A stretch of DNA of 64,000 bases from Clostridium scatologenes (GCF_000968375.1 NZ_CP009933.1:4774001-4838000); one strand, 5' to 3'. Counted from the stretch's first letter, positions 44,357-53,883 are shown. Notes: generated from the letters alone by a model not told the origin. Translations and numbers: made by a program.

Positions 44357-45106
44357 ATGGTACATAAACCAACAGAAAGAGTACTAAATATACTGAATCT
44401 TTTATCAATTAATCATGAAGGACTAACCTTAACAGAAATTTCTGATGCTATTGATATACCTAAAAGTACTCTTTATCCTATTATGCAAACAATGCTTGAA
44501 CGCAACTTTGTTTCTCTTGAAAAAAATTCTCTAAAATATTCAATTGGAATTTCCGCTTTTTGCATTGGTGCATCTTATTCACGAAACAAATATATGTTAG
44601 ACTTTATACAAAAAATAATGAAGAATATTGTAAGTAGTATTGATGAAACTTGCCAAATGGGAGTTCTTGATGGAAATAATGTACTTTATATATTAAAAGA
44701 AGATCCAATAAAAGATATGGATATTCGTCTTATTTCTTATATAGGAAAAAGAATACCTGCTTACTGTACAGCTTTAGGAAAAGCTCTATTAAGTGAATAT
44801 AGTATTGAAGAAATAAAGTTACTCTATCCTGATGGTTTAAAACCAATAACTAAAAATACTATAACGGATTTTTCTATTTTGGAAGATCAATTAAAAGAGA
44901 TAAAAGAAACTCATGTGTCAACAGAAGTTGAGGAAGTAACAGAATTTTTACGTTGTTATGCTGTTCCATTGGCCTCAAAAGGGAAAATTAGCGCGGCAAT
45001 TAGCATCAGTATTCCAACCTTTCGAGCTACTGAAGAGAAAAACAAACTGGCAATTGAATTATTATTAAAAGCGAAAAAACAAATTGATGCTGTTGATTTG
45101 GACTGA
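44357..45106 (+). CDS. IclR-family regulator of the xylonate operon
   Basis: A 249-residue regulator with an N-terminal winged helix (PTERVLNILNLLSINHEGLTLTEISDAIDIPKSTLYPIMQTM) and the IclR effector domain (GVLDGNNVLYI; IPAYCTALGKALL; EVTEFLRCYAVPLASKGKISAAISIS). Divergent from the dehydratase-aldolase-permease operon, as XynR (YagI) and YjhI are in E. coli, so it probably represses it until xylonate is present. I prefer the ATG at 44357 after GGCAGGTG; an ATG at 44342 is also open. Confidence 0.88.
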   Translation: MVHKPTERVLNILNLLSINHEGLTLTEISDAIDIPKSTLYPIMQTMLERNFVSLEKNSLKYSIGISAFCIGASYSRNKYMLDFIQKIMKNIVSSIDETCQMGVLDGNNVLYILKEDPIKDMDIRLISYIGKRIPAYCTALGKALLSEYSIEEIKLLYPDGLKPITKNTITDFSILEDQLKEIKETHVSTEVEEVTEFLRCYAVPLASKGKISAAISISIPTFRATEEKNKLAIELLLKAKKQIDAVDLD

Positions 45107-45189
45107 ATATTGCTAAGTGGTTAAGAAAAGAAATGAAATTTTCACCAAAATAAATGTTACAGCATATAGTAGATTGAATTCATCAGTGT

Positions 45190-45230
45190 TTAAAGAGTGT
45201 AGCAAAATTGAAGTTTGCCACACTCTTTAA
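45190..45230. terminator. Hairpin between convergent IclR and PadR genes
   Basis: Arms of about 17 bases with one mismatch (TTAAAGAGTGT-A-GCAAA against TTTGC-C-ACACTCTTTAA) and a 7-base loop. It is likely a bidirectional terminator, although T runs are poor. Confidence 0.6.
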
Positions 45231-45268
45231 CAAAATTATTAAAGTTTAAATATTAAAAAACTCGATGA

Positions 45269-45829
45269 CTATTTATCAATAATTCCAATTGTAATTTTTT
45301 TTATACAATCATTAAGCCAGTCTATATAATTTTTTTCTCTCATAATGGCGCCATTTAAAACAATATAGTCACCAAAATCAGAAGAAGATACTTTAGATAC
45401 ATCCTTTTCTTTTAAAAGCTCTTCCATGGAAATTTCTAGATAATTTAATCGTTCACTATGCTTATTTAATTCGCTTTTAAATTGATTTAATAAAGTATTA
45501 ATATCCATTTCATCACAAAAATAAGTCTTTAGTCTAAAAATATCTTTAGGTGTTGGTTGTAAGGGTTCATCTTTTGATAGCCATCTTTGCAAAGCCTTTT
45601 TCCCTTTTTCAGTAATGGTGTATAATTTTTTTTCTAATTTTTCTCCTTGTATTATTGTTTCATAGGAAATAAGACCCTCATCTGTAAGCTTTTTTAATTC
45701 CGGATATATTTGACTGTGTTTAGCATACCAAAATTCTACTAATGTATCATTAAATTTTTTTGTTATATCATATCCAGTTAATGGGCTTCTATTAATAAGT
45801 CCTAAAATTGCATATTTCAAAGTCCTCAT
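45269..45829 (-). CDS. PadR-family regulator
   Basis: A 186-residue PadR protein: winged helix in residues 1-75 (LKYAILGLINRSPLTGYDITKKF; HSQIYPELKKLTDEGLI) and a C-terminal helical dimerisation domain (Vir-like) to the end. PadR repressors respond to phenolic acids such as cinnamates or coumarates. ATG after GAGGTG. It is divergent from the 2-enoate reductase gene, whose promoter holds a consensus PadR site. Confidence 0.92.
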   Translation of the reverse strand: MRTLKYAILGLINRSPLTGYDITKKFNDTLVEFWYAKHSQIYPELKKLTDEGLISYETIIQGEKLEKKLYTITEKGKKALQRWLSKDEPLQPTPKDIFRLKTYFCDEMDINTLLNQFKSELNKHSERLNYLEISMEELLKEKDVSKVSSSDFGDYIVLNGAIMREKNYIDWLNDCIKKITIGIIDK

Positions 45830-45911
45830 ATTGTGTTAACACCTCATTCTTTCTATAGAGCTATTTTATCATTACTTTATAGAGAATAAAATAGAACATG
45901 AAAAAACAAAC

Positions 45912-45949
45912 ATGTAAACCTTGACATGATTGATTGTTAAATATATAAT
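45912..45949 (+). promoter_or_regulatory. Enoate reductase promoter with overlapping PadR operator
   Basis: TTGACA (45921-45926), 17-base spacer, TATAAT (45944-45949). The PadR consensus ATGT-N8-ACAT occurs at 45912-45927 and covers the -35 box, so binding would block RNA polymerase. Confidence 0.78.
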
Positions 45950-46045
45950 TATCTATATGAAGAATACTGCGCAGTTATCTTTAAATATGTAAGTGAATAA
46001 ACTAAAGTCTTAATACCTATACTATGTATCATTAGGAGTGGTTTT

Positions 46046-48040
46046 ATGAATAAGTATAAAAAGTTGTTTGAACCAGTTAAAATTGGAAAGTGCGAAATAA
46101 AAAATCGTTTTGCATTAGCACCAATGGGACCTCTTGGATTAGCTGATAGTGAGGGTGGTTTTAACCAAAGAGGAATAGATTATTATACTGAAAGAGCAAA
46201 AGGTGGTACTGGATTAATTATTACAGGAGTTACTTTTGTAGATAATGAAGTTGAAGAGCATGGTATGCCAAATTGTCCATGTCCTACTCATAATCCTGTT
46301 CAATTTGTTAGAACTGCAAGAGAAATGACTGAAAGGATACATGCCTATAATGCTAAAGTATTTTTACAAATGTCAGGTGGATTTGGTAGAGTTACTATAC
46401 CAACTAACCTTGGAGAATTTCCGCCAGTGGCACCATCACCAATTCAACATAGATGGCTTGATAAAACTTGTCGTGAGATTACAATAGATGAAATCAAATC
46501 TATTGTTAAAAAATTTGGAGATGGAGCTTATACTGCAAAAAGAGCTGGTTTTGATGGAGTACAAATTCATGCTGTTCATGAAGGATATCTTATAGACCAA
46601 TTTGCTATTTCATTATTTAACCACAGAACAGATGAATATGGTGGAAGTTTAGAAAATAGACTTCGTTTTGCACGTGAGATAGTTGAAGAAATTAAAAATA
46701 GGTGTGGAGAAGATTTTCCAGTTGCTCTTAGATATTCACCAAAGAGTTTTATTAAAGATTTGAGAGATGGAGCACTTCCAGGTGAAGAATTTGTTGAAAA
46801 GGGAAGAGATTTAGAAGAAGGAATTGAAGCTGCTAAGTTACTTGTATCCTATGGATATGATTCATTGGATACAGATGTTGGATCATATGATTCATGGTGG
46901 TGGAGTCACCCACCAATGTATCAAGAAAAGGGACTTTATAGACCTTATGCTAAATTGATGAAAGATACTGTAGATGTTACTATCATATGTGCAGGAAGAA
47001 TGGATGATCCAGATATGGCACTTGAAGCTATCGAAAATGGAACATGTGACATGATAAGTCTTGGAAGACCATTACTTGCAGATCCTGATTATGTAAATAA
47101 ACTAAGAAGCAATAATTCTAAATCAATTAGACCTTGTATATCATGTCAAGAAGGATGTATGGGAAGGATTCAGCATTATTCAATGCTTAATTGTGCTGTA
47201 AATCCTCAGGCATGTAAAGAAAAAGATAACGCACTTTTACCTATATTAAAAAAGAAAAAAGTTTTAATAATTGGTGGGGGAGTAGCAGGCTGTGAAGCTG
47301 CAAGAGTTTTGGCTCTTAGAGGACATGAACCAGTAGTTTATGAAAAGAGTGATAGATTAGGAGGAAACCTAATTCCAGGTGGAGCTCCCGAGTTTAAGGA
47401 AGACGATATTGCTTTAGCTAACTGGTATGCACACATATTGGAACAATTAAATGTAGAAGTAAATTTAAACAGTGAAGTTACTAAAGAACAGATTTTAAAT
47501 TCTGCTGCAGATAGCATAATAATTGCTACAGGTTCTACACCAAAGGTATTTTCACTTGGAGATGATAATAAAGTATTTACAGCAGCAGATGTACTAGCAG
47601 GAAAGAAAGATTGTGGAAATACCACTGTTATAATAGGTGGCGGTTTAGTCGGATGTGAAACTGCACTTGATCTTGCTAAGAAGGGTAAAAAGGTAATTAT
47701 AGTGGAAGCGTTAAATAAAATACTTGCACTAAATGGACCTTTATGTTCTGCAAATAGTGAAATGCTTGAAAGACTTATTCCATACAATGGTATTGAGGTA
47801 AGGACAAATTCAAAAGTTAAATCATATAAAGATGGAATTTTAGAAGTTGAAACAGAAAATAGAATAGATAAAATACAATGTGATTCAGTAATACTTTCTG
47901 TTGGATATAAGGAAGAGGATTCTTTATATAAGGAATTAGAATTTGAAGTTCCAGAAATTCATCTTTTAGGTGATGCTCGTAAGGTTGCAAATATTATGTA
48001 TGCCATTTGGGATGCTTATGAAGTTGCAAATCATATTTAA
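46046..48040 (+). CDS. enr: 2-Enoate reductase (Fe-S/FAD/FMN Old Yellow Enzyme family)
   Basis: NADH-dependent reductase of 2-enoates such as cinnamate or 2-butenoate, as characterised in C. tyrobutyricum and C. sporogenes. 664 residues: FMN barrel (NRFALAPMGPLG; GVQIHAVHEGYLIDQF; NHRTDEYGGSLENRLRFA), 4Fe-4S site C-x2-C-x3-C-x11-C (CISCQEGCMGR...NCAVNP), then FAD (LIIGGGVAGCEAA) and NAD (VIIGGGLVGCETA) folds. ATG after AGGAGTGG. Its promoter has a PadR site, in keeping with a phenolic-acid or cinnamate-type inducer. Codon use matches the host, unlike the paralogue at 21546. Confidence 0.92.
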   Translation: MNKYKKLFEPVKIGKCEIKNRFALAPMGPLGLADSEGGFNQRGIDYYTERAKGGTGLIITGVTFVDNEVEEHGMPNCPCPTHNPVQFVRTAREMTERIHAYNAKVFLQMSGGFGRVTIPTNLGEFPPVAPSPIQHRWLDKTCREITIDEIKSIVKKFGDGAYTAKRAGFDGVQIHAVHEGYLIDQFAISLFNHRTDEYGGSLENRLRFAREIVEEIKNRCGEDFPVALRYSPKSFIKDLRDGALPGEEFVEKGRDLEEGIEAAKLLVSYGYDSLDTDVGSYDSWWWSHPPMYQEKGLYRPYAKLMKDTVDVTIICAGRMDDPDMALEAIENGTCDMISLGRPLLADPDYVNKLRSNNSKSIRPCISCQEGCMGRIQHYSMLNCAVNPQACKEKDNALLPILKKKKVLIIGGGVAGCEAARVLALRGHEPVVYEKSDRLGGNLIPGGAPEFKEDDIALANWYAHILEQLNVEVNLNSEVTKEQILNSAADSIIIATGSTPKVFSLGDDNKVFTAADVLAGKKDCGNTTVIIGGGLVGCETALDLAKKGKKVIIVEALNKILALNGPLCSANSEMLERLIPYNGIEVRTNSKVKSYKDGILEVETENRIDKIQCDSVILSVGYKEEDSLYKELEFEVPEIHLLGDARKVANIMYAIWDAYEVANHI

Positions 48041-48050
48041 TTAAATAATA

Positions 48051-48083
48051 AAGTCCCCAATCTTAGTAATAGATAGGGGACTT
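48051..48083 (+). terminator. Terminator after the enoate reductase gene
   Basis: AAGTCCCC and GGGGACTT arms with a 17-base loop and TAAATTTT tail. Confidence 0.7.
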
Positions 48084-48112
48084 AAATTTTATACTATTCT
48101 AAATAGAAATTG

Positions 48113-48148
48113 GTTAGTATAGTTTTAAGAGCTATACTAACTTTTTTT
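48113..48148 (+). terminator. Second terminator in tandem
   Basis: Perfect 10-base arms (GTTAGTATAG and complement), a 9-base loop and seven T. The two terminators together give strong isolation from the kinase gene. Confidence 0.85.
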
Positions 48149-48152
48149 ATCC

Positions 48153-48200
48153 GATGCTTAGCATTGATAATGCCTCCACCTAAGTCTAAGAATCACTTGA
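48153..48200. repeat. Relative of the 13889-13965 repeat
   Basis: CTAAGTCTAAGAATCACTTGA (48180-48200) matches 13947-13967 in 18 of 21 bases. Just before it is the palindrome ATGCTTAGCAT. It sits in a 370-base intergenic gap; the remainder (48201-48409) is AT-rich with no gene seen and presumably holds the kinase promoter. Confidence 0.4.
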
Positions 48201-48409
48201 GTACTATGGTAAATACAAATTATATTTTATTCACATGTTGTAGTAAATTTATGAAAAATATATGTTAATAATTTTAATATAAGATAGTTGTTATATTTGT
48301 AAATATAGTAAAAGTTTTAAAATGAAATATAATTATGATAAAATATGGTTAATAATGTATAATAGATATAAAAATGTTTATTTATTAATAAAACATGGGG
48401 GAGTATTCT

Positions 48410-50416
48410 ATGAAATACACTTTAAAGGATAGAATTAAGTTTGTTGAGCAAATTAATTCAAGCAATAAAACTGCAGTTGCCATATTCAGTTTCCCAGATT
48501 TAATTGTTTTAGAAGCAAACAAGAATTACTTGAACTTTTTAAACAATTCATATAATAAAATTGATAATATTATGGGCAGAAAGCTTGAAAGTATAGTAGA
48601 GAGTTATAAGGAAAGCACTTTAGAAAAGACTTTTAAAAATGTTATTAAAGATGGTAAACCATATTATGTTAATGAATTTAATTTTAAAGAAGAAGTTTAT
48701 TGGGATTTATCTATGGTACCAGTATATGTTAATGGAGAAATAGAATGTGTAATTCAGAGTTGTGTAGATGTAACAGAAAGAGTTAAGAATAGAAATATTA
48801 TGGAAAAGCAAGAAAGGGTTATTAGAGAACAAAAACAAGAACTAGAAAGTATTATTGAAAATATATCTGATGCTTTAGTAATTTTTGATGGAAATGGTGA
48901 TTTTTCAATAGTTAATAAGGCAGCTAGAAATTATTTGTTTTATAGTAAAGTGCTAAATAATGTAAAAGAAGTTTGTGAACAAGTTGAATGTACTGATATG
49001 TATGGAAACTTGATTTCAGATGAAAGTTTACCTGCTGAAAGAGTCTTAAAAGGGGAAAAGCTATCAGCATATAAAATTTTTATGAAAATTAATAATAAAA
49101 GAATCAATGTAGAATTAAATGGAACTCCAGTATATAATAAACAAGGTGATTTTGTTGCAGGTATACTATGTTTCCGTGACATTACTGAAAAGGTAAAAAG
49201 TGAAGAAGACCTATTAATAAAAACTCAATATGGTTTATTAAATAGGATGGTAGAAAATTTAGATTTGCCTGTTATAACGTTGTCTTATCCAGATTTAAAA
49301 ATTACGCATATCAATCAAAAAGCTTATAAATTTATGAGTGGTTTAAAGCCAGGGATAAAATCAATATCTTCATTTAAAGGAAAAAATTATTGTGATATTA
49401 TAACTAATTTTAATAAGTATATGCTGCTTAAGCATATTAGAGACATAGTAAATAAGAAAGAAACTTCTTATTTAAAATATATAAGGTTGGTAGTAGATGG
49501 GGAAGAAGTGTTTGTGAAAAAACTATATCAACCAGTTTTGGGGCTTAATGGTGAATTGGCACAAGTAGTAGTGATTTTTATGGATGTAACTCAAGAGATA
49601 GAGGCTAAGCTTAAAATAGAGAAAACTCTTAAAATGCATGAACAATTTTTGACTAATATATCCCATGAACTTAAAACACCTTTGAATGTAATATTTAGCT
49701 CTGCTCAATTACTAGAGTTATATTTAAAAAATAAATCCATATCAGAGAATAAAGAAAAAATTATTAAAGACACTTATTTTATAAGACAGAACTGTTACAG
49801 GCTTATAAAGCTTATAGGAAATATAATAGATTTGTCAAAGATTGAATCTGGTTTTTTTAAACTAAATCTATCTAATGAAAATATAGTAAGTGTAGTTGAA
49901 GATATTGTCCAATCAGTATCGGAATATGTTGCGAGCAAGGGGTTAAGTATTATTTTTGACACAGATATAGAAGAAAAAATTATTGCTTGTGACCCTGATA
50001 AAATTGAAAGAGTTATACTTAATCTTATCTCTAATGCAATTAAATTTTCTGATCCAGGGGATGAAATCTATGTAAATGTTACAGATAAAAATGAAACTGT
50101 TGAAATATCGGTAAAAGATAATGGTATAGGAATTGATAAAAATCATTTAAATGCTATTTTTGAAAGGTTTAATCAAGTAGATAAATCATTCACTCGTAAT
50201 GCAGAGGGAAGTGGAATTGGGTTGTGTTTAGTAAAATCAATTGTTGAATTGCATGATGGAAAAATAAGTGCTGAAAGTAAACTAGGTGAGGGAAGTACGT
50301 TTAAAATAGAACTTCCTTTAAAAGTAATAGAAAATGAAAAAAGTGTTGTAGAAAGTAAATGTAATAGTAAAATTGAAATGATAAATATTGAATTTTCTGA
50401 TATATATTCAATGTGA
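48410..50416 (+). CDS. Orphan PAS sensor histidine kinase
   Basis: A 668-residue kinase with three PAS-like domains (about 15-125, 150-265, 285-390), the HisKA phosphoacceptor H419 (TNISHELKTPLNVIF) and a HATPase domain (N box NLISNAIKFSD, DNGIGI, GSGIGLCL). There is no membrane helix, so it senses a cytosolic signal. No response regulator lies nearby. Clostridial orphan kinases with this PLNVIFSxxQLLELYLK region include those that phosphorylate Spo0A directly, so a sporulation or solventogenesis input is a fair guess. ATG at 48410 after GGGGGAG. Confidence 0.88.
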   Translation: MKYTLKDRIKFVEQINSSNKTAVAIFSFPDLIVLEANKNYLNFLNNSYNKIDNIMGRKLESIVESYKESTLEKTFKNVIKDGKPYYVNEFNFKEEVYWDLSMVPVYVNGEIECVIQSCVDVTERVKNRNIMEKQERVIREQKQELESIIENISDALVIFDGNGDFSIVNKAARNYLFYSKVLNNVKEVCEQVECTDMYGNLISDESLPAERVLKGEKLSAYKIFMKINNKRINVELNGTPVYNKQGDFVAGILCFRDITEKVKSEEDLLIKTQYGLLNRMVENLDLPVITLSYPDLKITHINQKAYKFMSGLKPGIKSISSFKGKNYCDIITNFNKYMLLKHIRDIVNKKETSYLKYIRLVVDGEEVFVKKLYQPVLGLNGELAQVVVIFMDVTQEIEAKLKIEKTLKMHEQFLTNISHELKTPLNVIFSSAQLLELYLKNKSISENKEKIIKDTYFIRQNCYRLIKLIGNIIDLSKIESGFFKLNLSNENIVSVVEDIVQSVSEYVASKGLSIIFDTDIEEKIIACDPDKIERVILNLISNAIKFSDPGDEIYVNVTDKNETVEISVKDNGIGIDKNHLNAIFERFNQVDKSFTRNAEGSGIGLCLVKSIVELHDGKISAESKLGEGSTFKIELPLKVIENEKSVVESKCNSKIEMINIEFSDIYSM

Positions 50417-50441
50417 TTTTAAAAATATTATCATTATTCTA

Positions 50442-50470
50442 TTGACAATTAGGTTTTTATATTTTATTAT
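50442..50470 (+). promoter_or_regulatory. Sigma-A promoter of the proS leader
   Basis: TTGACA (50442-50447), 17-base spacer, TATTAT (50465-50470), about 40 bases ahead of the T-box leader. Confidence 0.75.
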
Positions 50471-50508
50471 ATAAAATAAGTTTAAAAAGTAAAAATATTA
50501 TAAATACA

Positions 50509-50740
50509 AAGAAAAGGATTAGTAAAAATGTTAATCTTTTTGAAGAGAGGGAATGGGTGGTGAAAAATTCCTAGAAGATCATTTTGAACCTACCTTGGAG
50601 TTCTGTACTGAAATAATAGTAGGATACAGCGGGTAATAACCGTTAATAATTAAGAGAGAATATGTTTTATAGAAATATATTAAACAGGGTGGTACCGCCG
50701 ATATAGTCTTGGTCCCTTATTGGGATTAAGGCTTTTTTTA
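50509..50740 (+). promoter_or_regulatory. T-box riboswitch controlling proS
   Basis: tRNA-sensing leader. A Stem I region has GAAGAGAGG and the distal GGTGGTGAAAAATTCC loop, and the invariant T-box AACAGGGTGGTACCGC lies at 50683-50698. A terminator follows (CTTGGTCCC...GGGATTAAG then TTTTTTT, 50709-50738). Uncharged tRNA should pair with the T-box bulge and allow readthrough into proS. CCT in GAACCTACC (about 50589-50597) is a candidate proline specifier, but I could not fold Stem I rigorously. The rest of the gap to 50888 is AT-rich leader. Confidence 0.92.
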
Positions 50741-50888
50741 GTTTAAAAATCTATAAACGTTTTTCATATTTTTAGTAATCAAAAAATAATATATAATGCA
50801 TTATTTTTATTTTAGTTGTCAAGGATGTTAAAGTAAGAAATCAGTGGTTATTGAATAAATTTATTACAATTTATAGGAGGGTATTAAA

Positions 50889-52325
50889 ATGGAAAAAGAT
50901 AAGAAATTAGTAGAACAAATTACACCAATGGATGAAGATTTTGCACAATGGTATACAGATATAATAAAAAAGGCAGAACTTGCTGATTACTCAAGTGTTA
51001 GGGGCTGCATGATTATACGTCCTTATGCTTATGCAATGTGGGAAAATATTCAAGGTGATTTAGATAGAAGATTTAAAGAAACAGGACATGAAAATGTATA
51101 TATGCCTATGTTTATACCAGAAGGGTTACTTCAAAAGGAAAAAGACCATGTTGAAGGTTTTGCACCAGAAGTTGCATGGGTAACTCAAGGAGGAAATGAA
51201 GAATTAACTGAAAGATTATGTGTACGTCCTACATCAGAAACATTATTCTGTGAGCACTATGCTAAAACAGTTCAATCATACAATGATTTACCAAAATTAT
51301 ACAATCAGTGGTGTTCGGTTGTAAGATGGGAAAAAACTACACGTCCTTTCCTTAGAACTACAGAATTCCTATGGAATGAAGGTCATACTATACATGCAAC
51401 TCAAGAAGAATCAGAGGAAGAAACAATTAAAATGTTAAATGTATATGCAGATCATGTTGAACAAATGCTTGCAATTCCTGTTATAAGAGGTGAAAAAACT
51501 GAAAAAGAAAGATTTGCAGGTGCTATAGGGACTTATACTATAGAAGCTTTAATGCATGATGGAAAAGCACTTCAAGCAGCTACTTCTCATAATTTTGGAA
51601 CTAACTTTGCTGAAGCTTTTAACATGCAATATACAGATAAAAATGGTAAATTACAATATGTTCATCAGACATCATGGGGAATAACTACACGCTTAATAGG
51701 TGCAATAATAATGGTTCATGGAGATGACAGTGGACTTAAACTTCCACCAAGAATAGCACCAATTCAAGTTATTATAGTTCCTATAGCTCAACATAAGGAA
51801 GGCGTTTTAGAAAAGGCTGCTGAATTAAAGGCAAAAATATCTAAGATAGCTAGAGTAAAGGTTGATGATAGTGACAAAATGCCAGGTTGGAAATTTGCTG
51901 AATATGAGATGAAAGGTGTTCCAATACGTTTAGAAATAGGACCTAAAGATATTGAAAAAAATCAAGTAGTACTTGTAAGAAGAGATAATGGAGAAAAGAT
52001 AATAGTTTCAATAGATGAAATAGAAACAAAAATACCAGCACTTTTAGATGATATACACAATTCTATGTTTGAAGCTGCTAAAAAAATTAGAGAAGAAAAA
52101 ACTAGTTCTGCAACAAATATGGAACAATTTAAAGATATAGTTGAAAATAAAACAGGATTTGTTAAAGCTATGTGGTGTGGAGACAGAGCTTGTGAAGATA
52201 AGATTAAGGAAGAAACTGGTGCAACATCTAGATGTATTCCATTTAAGCAAGAAAAGATATCAGGTACTTGTGTATGCTGTGGTAAGAAGACTGATCAGAT
52301 GGTTTACTGGGGAAGAGCATACTAA
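50889..52325 (+). CDS. proS: Prolyl-tRNA synthetase, archaeal/eukaryal-like (type 3)
   Basis: Charges tRNA-Pro. 478 residues, the short type without the ~180-residue bacterial editing insert, and with the C-terminal zinc-like domain (CGDRACEDKIKEE...GTCVCCGKKTDQMVYWGRAY). Class II motifs: motif 2 region VVRWEKTTRPFLRTTEFLWNEGHT and motif 3 region GDDSGLKLPPRIAP. ATG after TAGGAGG. A T-box leader controls it. Many clostridia also carry a bacterial-type ProRS; that cannot be judged here. Confidence 0.96.
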   Translation: MEKDKKLVEQITPMDEDFAQWYTDIIKKAELADYSSVRGCMIIRPYAYAMWENIQGDLDRRFKETGHENVYMPMFIPEGLLQKEKDHVEGFAPEVAWVTQGGNEELTERLCVRPTSETLFCEHYAKTVQSYNDLPKLYNQWCSVVRWEKTTRPFLRTTEFLWNEGHTIHATQEESEEETIKMLNVYADHVEQMLAIPVIRGEKTEKERFAGAIGTYTIEALMHDGKALQAATSHNFGTNFAEAFNMQYTDKNGKLQYVHQTSWGITTRLIGAIIMVHGDDSGLKLPPRIAPIQVIIVPIAQHKEGVLEKAAELKAKISKIARVKVDDSDKMPGWKFAEYEMKGVPIRLEIGPKDIEKNQVVLVRRDNGEKIIVSIDEIETKIPALLDDIHNSMFEAAKKIREEKTSSATNMEQFKDIVENKTGFVKAMWCGDRACEDKIKEETGATSRCIPFKQEKISGTCVCCGKKTDQMVYWGRAY

Positions 52326-52360
52326 GAATAATTTAAGTATTACAAATTAAAATGTATATT

Positions 52361-52397
52361 AAAAAGTCTACTGAAAATATTAAGCAGTAGGCTTTTT
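52361..52397 (+). terminator. Terminator after proS
   Basis: AAAAAGTCTACTG and CAGTAGGCTTTTT arms (one G-T pair) ending in a T run. Confidence 0.82.
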
Positions 52398-52603
52398 AAA
52401 TTCAGAATTTGAACATAAGGTCTAGTTGTAGGATACATATAAGAATGATTTTTTAACCTTAATTTTAGATGTTAAAAAACTTTTATATAATGTAAAATAT
52501 CGTTATAATTTAAATATAAGGTGTGTGAAAAATGTGTTTTGTATGTTAAATTTCAGTTGCTATTTTCTTTCTCATACCTAATAAAAGTTAAAGGGAGAAT
52601 TTT

Positions 52604-53788
52604 ATGTTTAAAAGTATAATATTGGAAAAGGCTGAAAAGCTAAAAGATAAACTCATAACAATTAGAAGAGACATACATGCGCATCCTGAAATAGGTATGC
52701 ACGAAAATAGGACAGCAAAGGTAATAGCGGATAAATTAAAAGAACTTGGAATAGAAGTCCAAGAGCATGTAGGTGGTACAGGAGTAGTTGGATTATTGAG
52801 AGGCAAGGAGCCAGGAAGAACTATACTTTTAAGGGCGGATATGGATTGTCTTAGATTAAGAGAGGAAAATGATATAAAGTATAAGTCACAGTATCCTGAA
52901 TTTATGCATGCTTGTGGACATGATGCTCATGTATCTTGGCTTATTGGAGCAGCTTCGATTTTGGCAGAATTTAAAGATGAATTTAGTGGAAATGTTAAGT
53001 TCTTATTTCAACCAGCAGAAGAAGGTGCTGGTGGAGCGGAAAAAACTATACATAGTGGAGTTTTAGAAAATCCAAAGGTAGATGTAGTAATAGGTGCCCA
53101 TGTATGGCCAGGAATAGCAGCAGGAAAAATAGGTATAAAGCCGGGACCTCTTATGGCAGCTTCAGATAATTTTAAAATAGTAATACATGGAAAAGGTGGG
53201 CATGGAGGTCAACCGCAAAAATGTATAGATCCTATAGCTGTAGCATGTGAAATATACATGGCACTGCAAACTGTAATAAGTAGAAAAGTAGATCCGTTAG
53301 AGCCAGCTGTTATAAGTATTGGAAAGTTTAATGCTGGTTCAGCTCATAATATAATACCAGATAGGGCAGAATTAGAAGGAACGATAAGAACATTAACTTA
53401 TGAAGTGAGAGAAAAGATGCCAGCAATGATAGAATCTATTATAAAGGGTATAAGTGAAGCTAATGGAGCAGAATATGAATTTAACTTTACTCCTTATCAT
53501 GCGCCTGTTGTAAATGATTATGAAATTACTACTATGTTAGGAAAAGCTGCCAGTAGAGTAATAGGAGCTAAAAATGTAATCATAGTAGATAAACCAACTA
53601 TGATAGGTGAAGATTTTTCTAGCTTTGAAGAAAAGGTTCCTGGAACATTTTTTTGGGTTGGAAATCTTAATAAGGAAAAAGGAATTACTGAGCCACTTCA
53701 TAGTCCAGAATTTAATGTAGATGAGGATATAATATACAAAGCTGCTGCCATATTTGCTCAATTTGCACTTATATATTTAGATGATTAA
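52604..53788 (+). CDS. M20-family amidohydrolase (HipO/N-acyl-amino-acid hydrolase type)
   Basis: Metal-dependent deacylase or peptidase of 394 residues. M20D motifs: RRDIHAHPEIGMHE, RADMDCLRLREEN, the metal-binding HACGHDAHVS, the catalytic pair in QPAEEGAGGA, the dimer-domain His in GKGGHGGQPQ and the final ligand in EPLHSPEFNVDE. It removes acyl groups from amino acids or related amides. ATG after AAAGGGAG. The gene stands alone between proS and ftsH. Confidence 0.9.
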   Translation: MFKSIILEKAEKLKDKLITIRRDIHAHPEIGMHENRTAKVIADKLKELGIEVQEHVGGTGVVGLLRGKEPGRTILLRADMDCLRLREENDIKYKSQYPEFMHACGHDAHVSWLIGAASILAEFKDEFSGNVKFLFQPAEEGAGGAEKTIHSGVLENPKVDVVIGAHVWPGIAAGKIGIKPGPLMAASDNFKIVIHGKGGHGGQPQKCIDPIAVACEIYMALQTVISRKVDPLEPAVISIGKFNAGSAHNIIPDRAELEGTIRTLTYEVREKMPAMIESIIKGISEANGAEYEFNFTPYHAPVVNDYEITTMLGKAASRVIGAKNVIIVDKPTMIGEDFSSFEEKVPGTFFWVGNLNKEKGITEPLHSPEFNVDEDIIYKAAAIFAQFALIYLDD

Positions 53789-53883
53789 AATTAAATAATT
53801 GTTTATAAATACTATAGATAAAATATATTTATTGATATAATATATAGTGTAAAGTTAAAAAGATTGTATAGTGGAGGCTAGAT

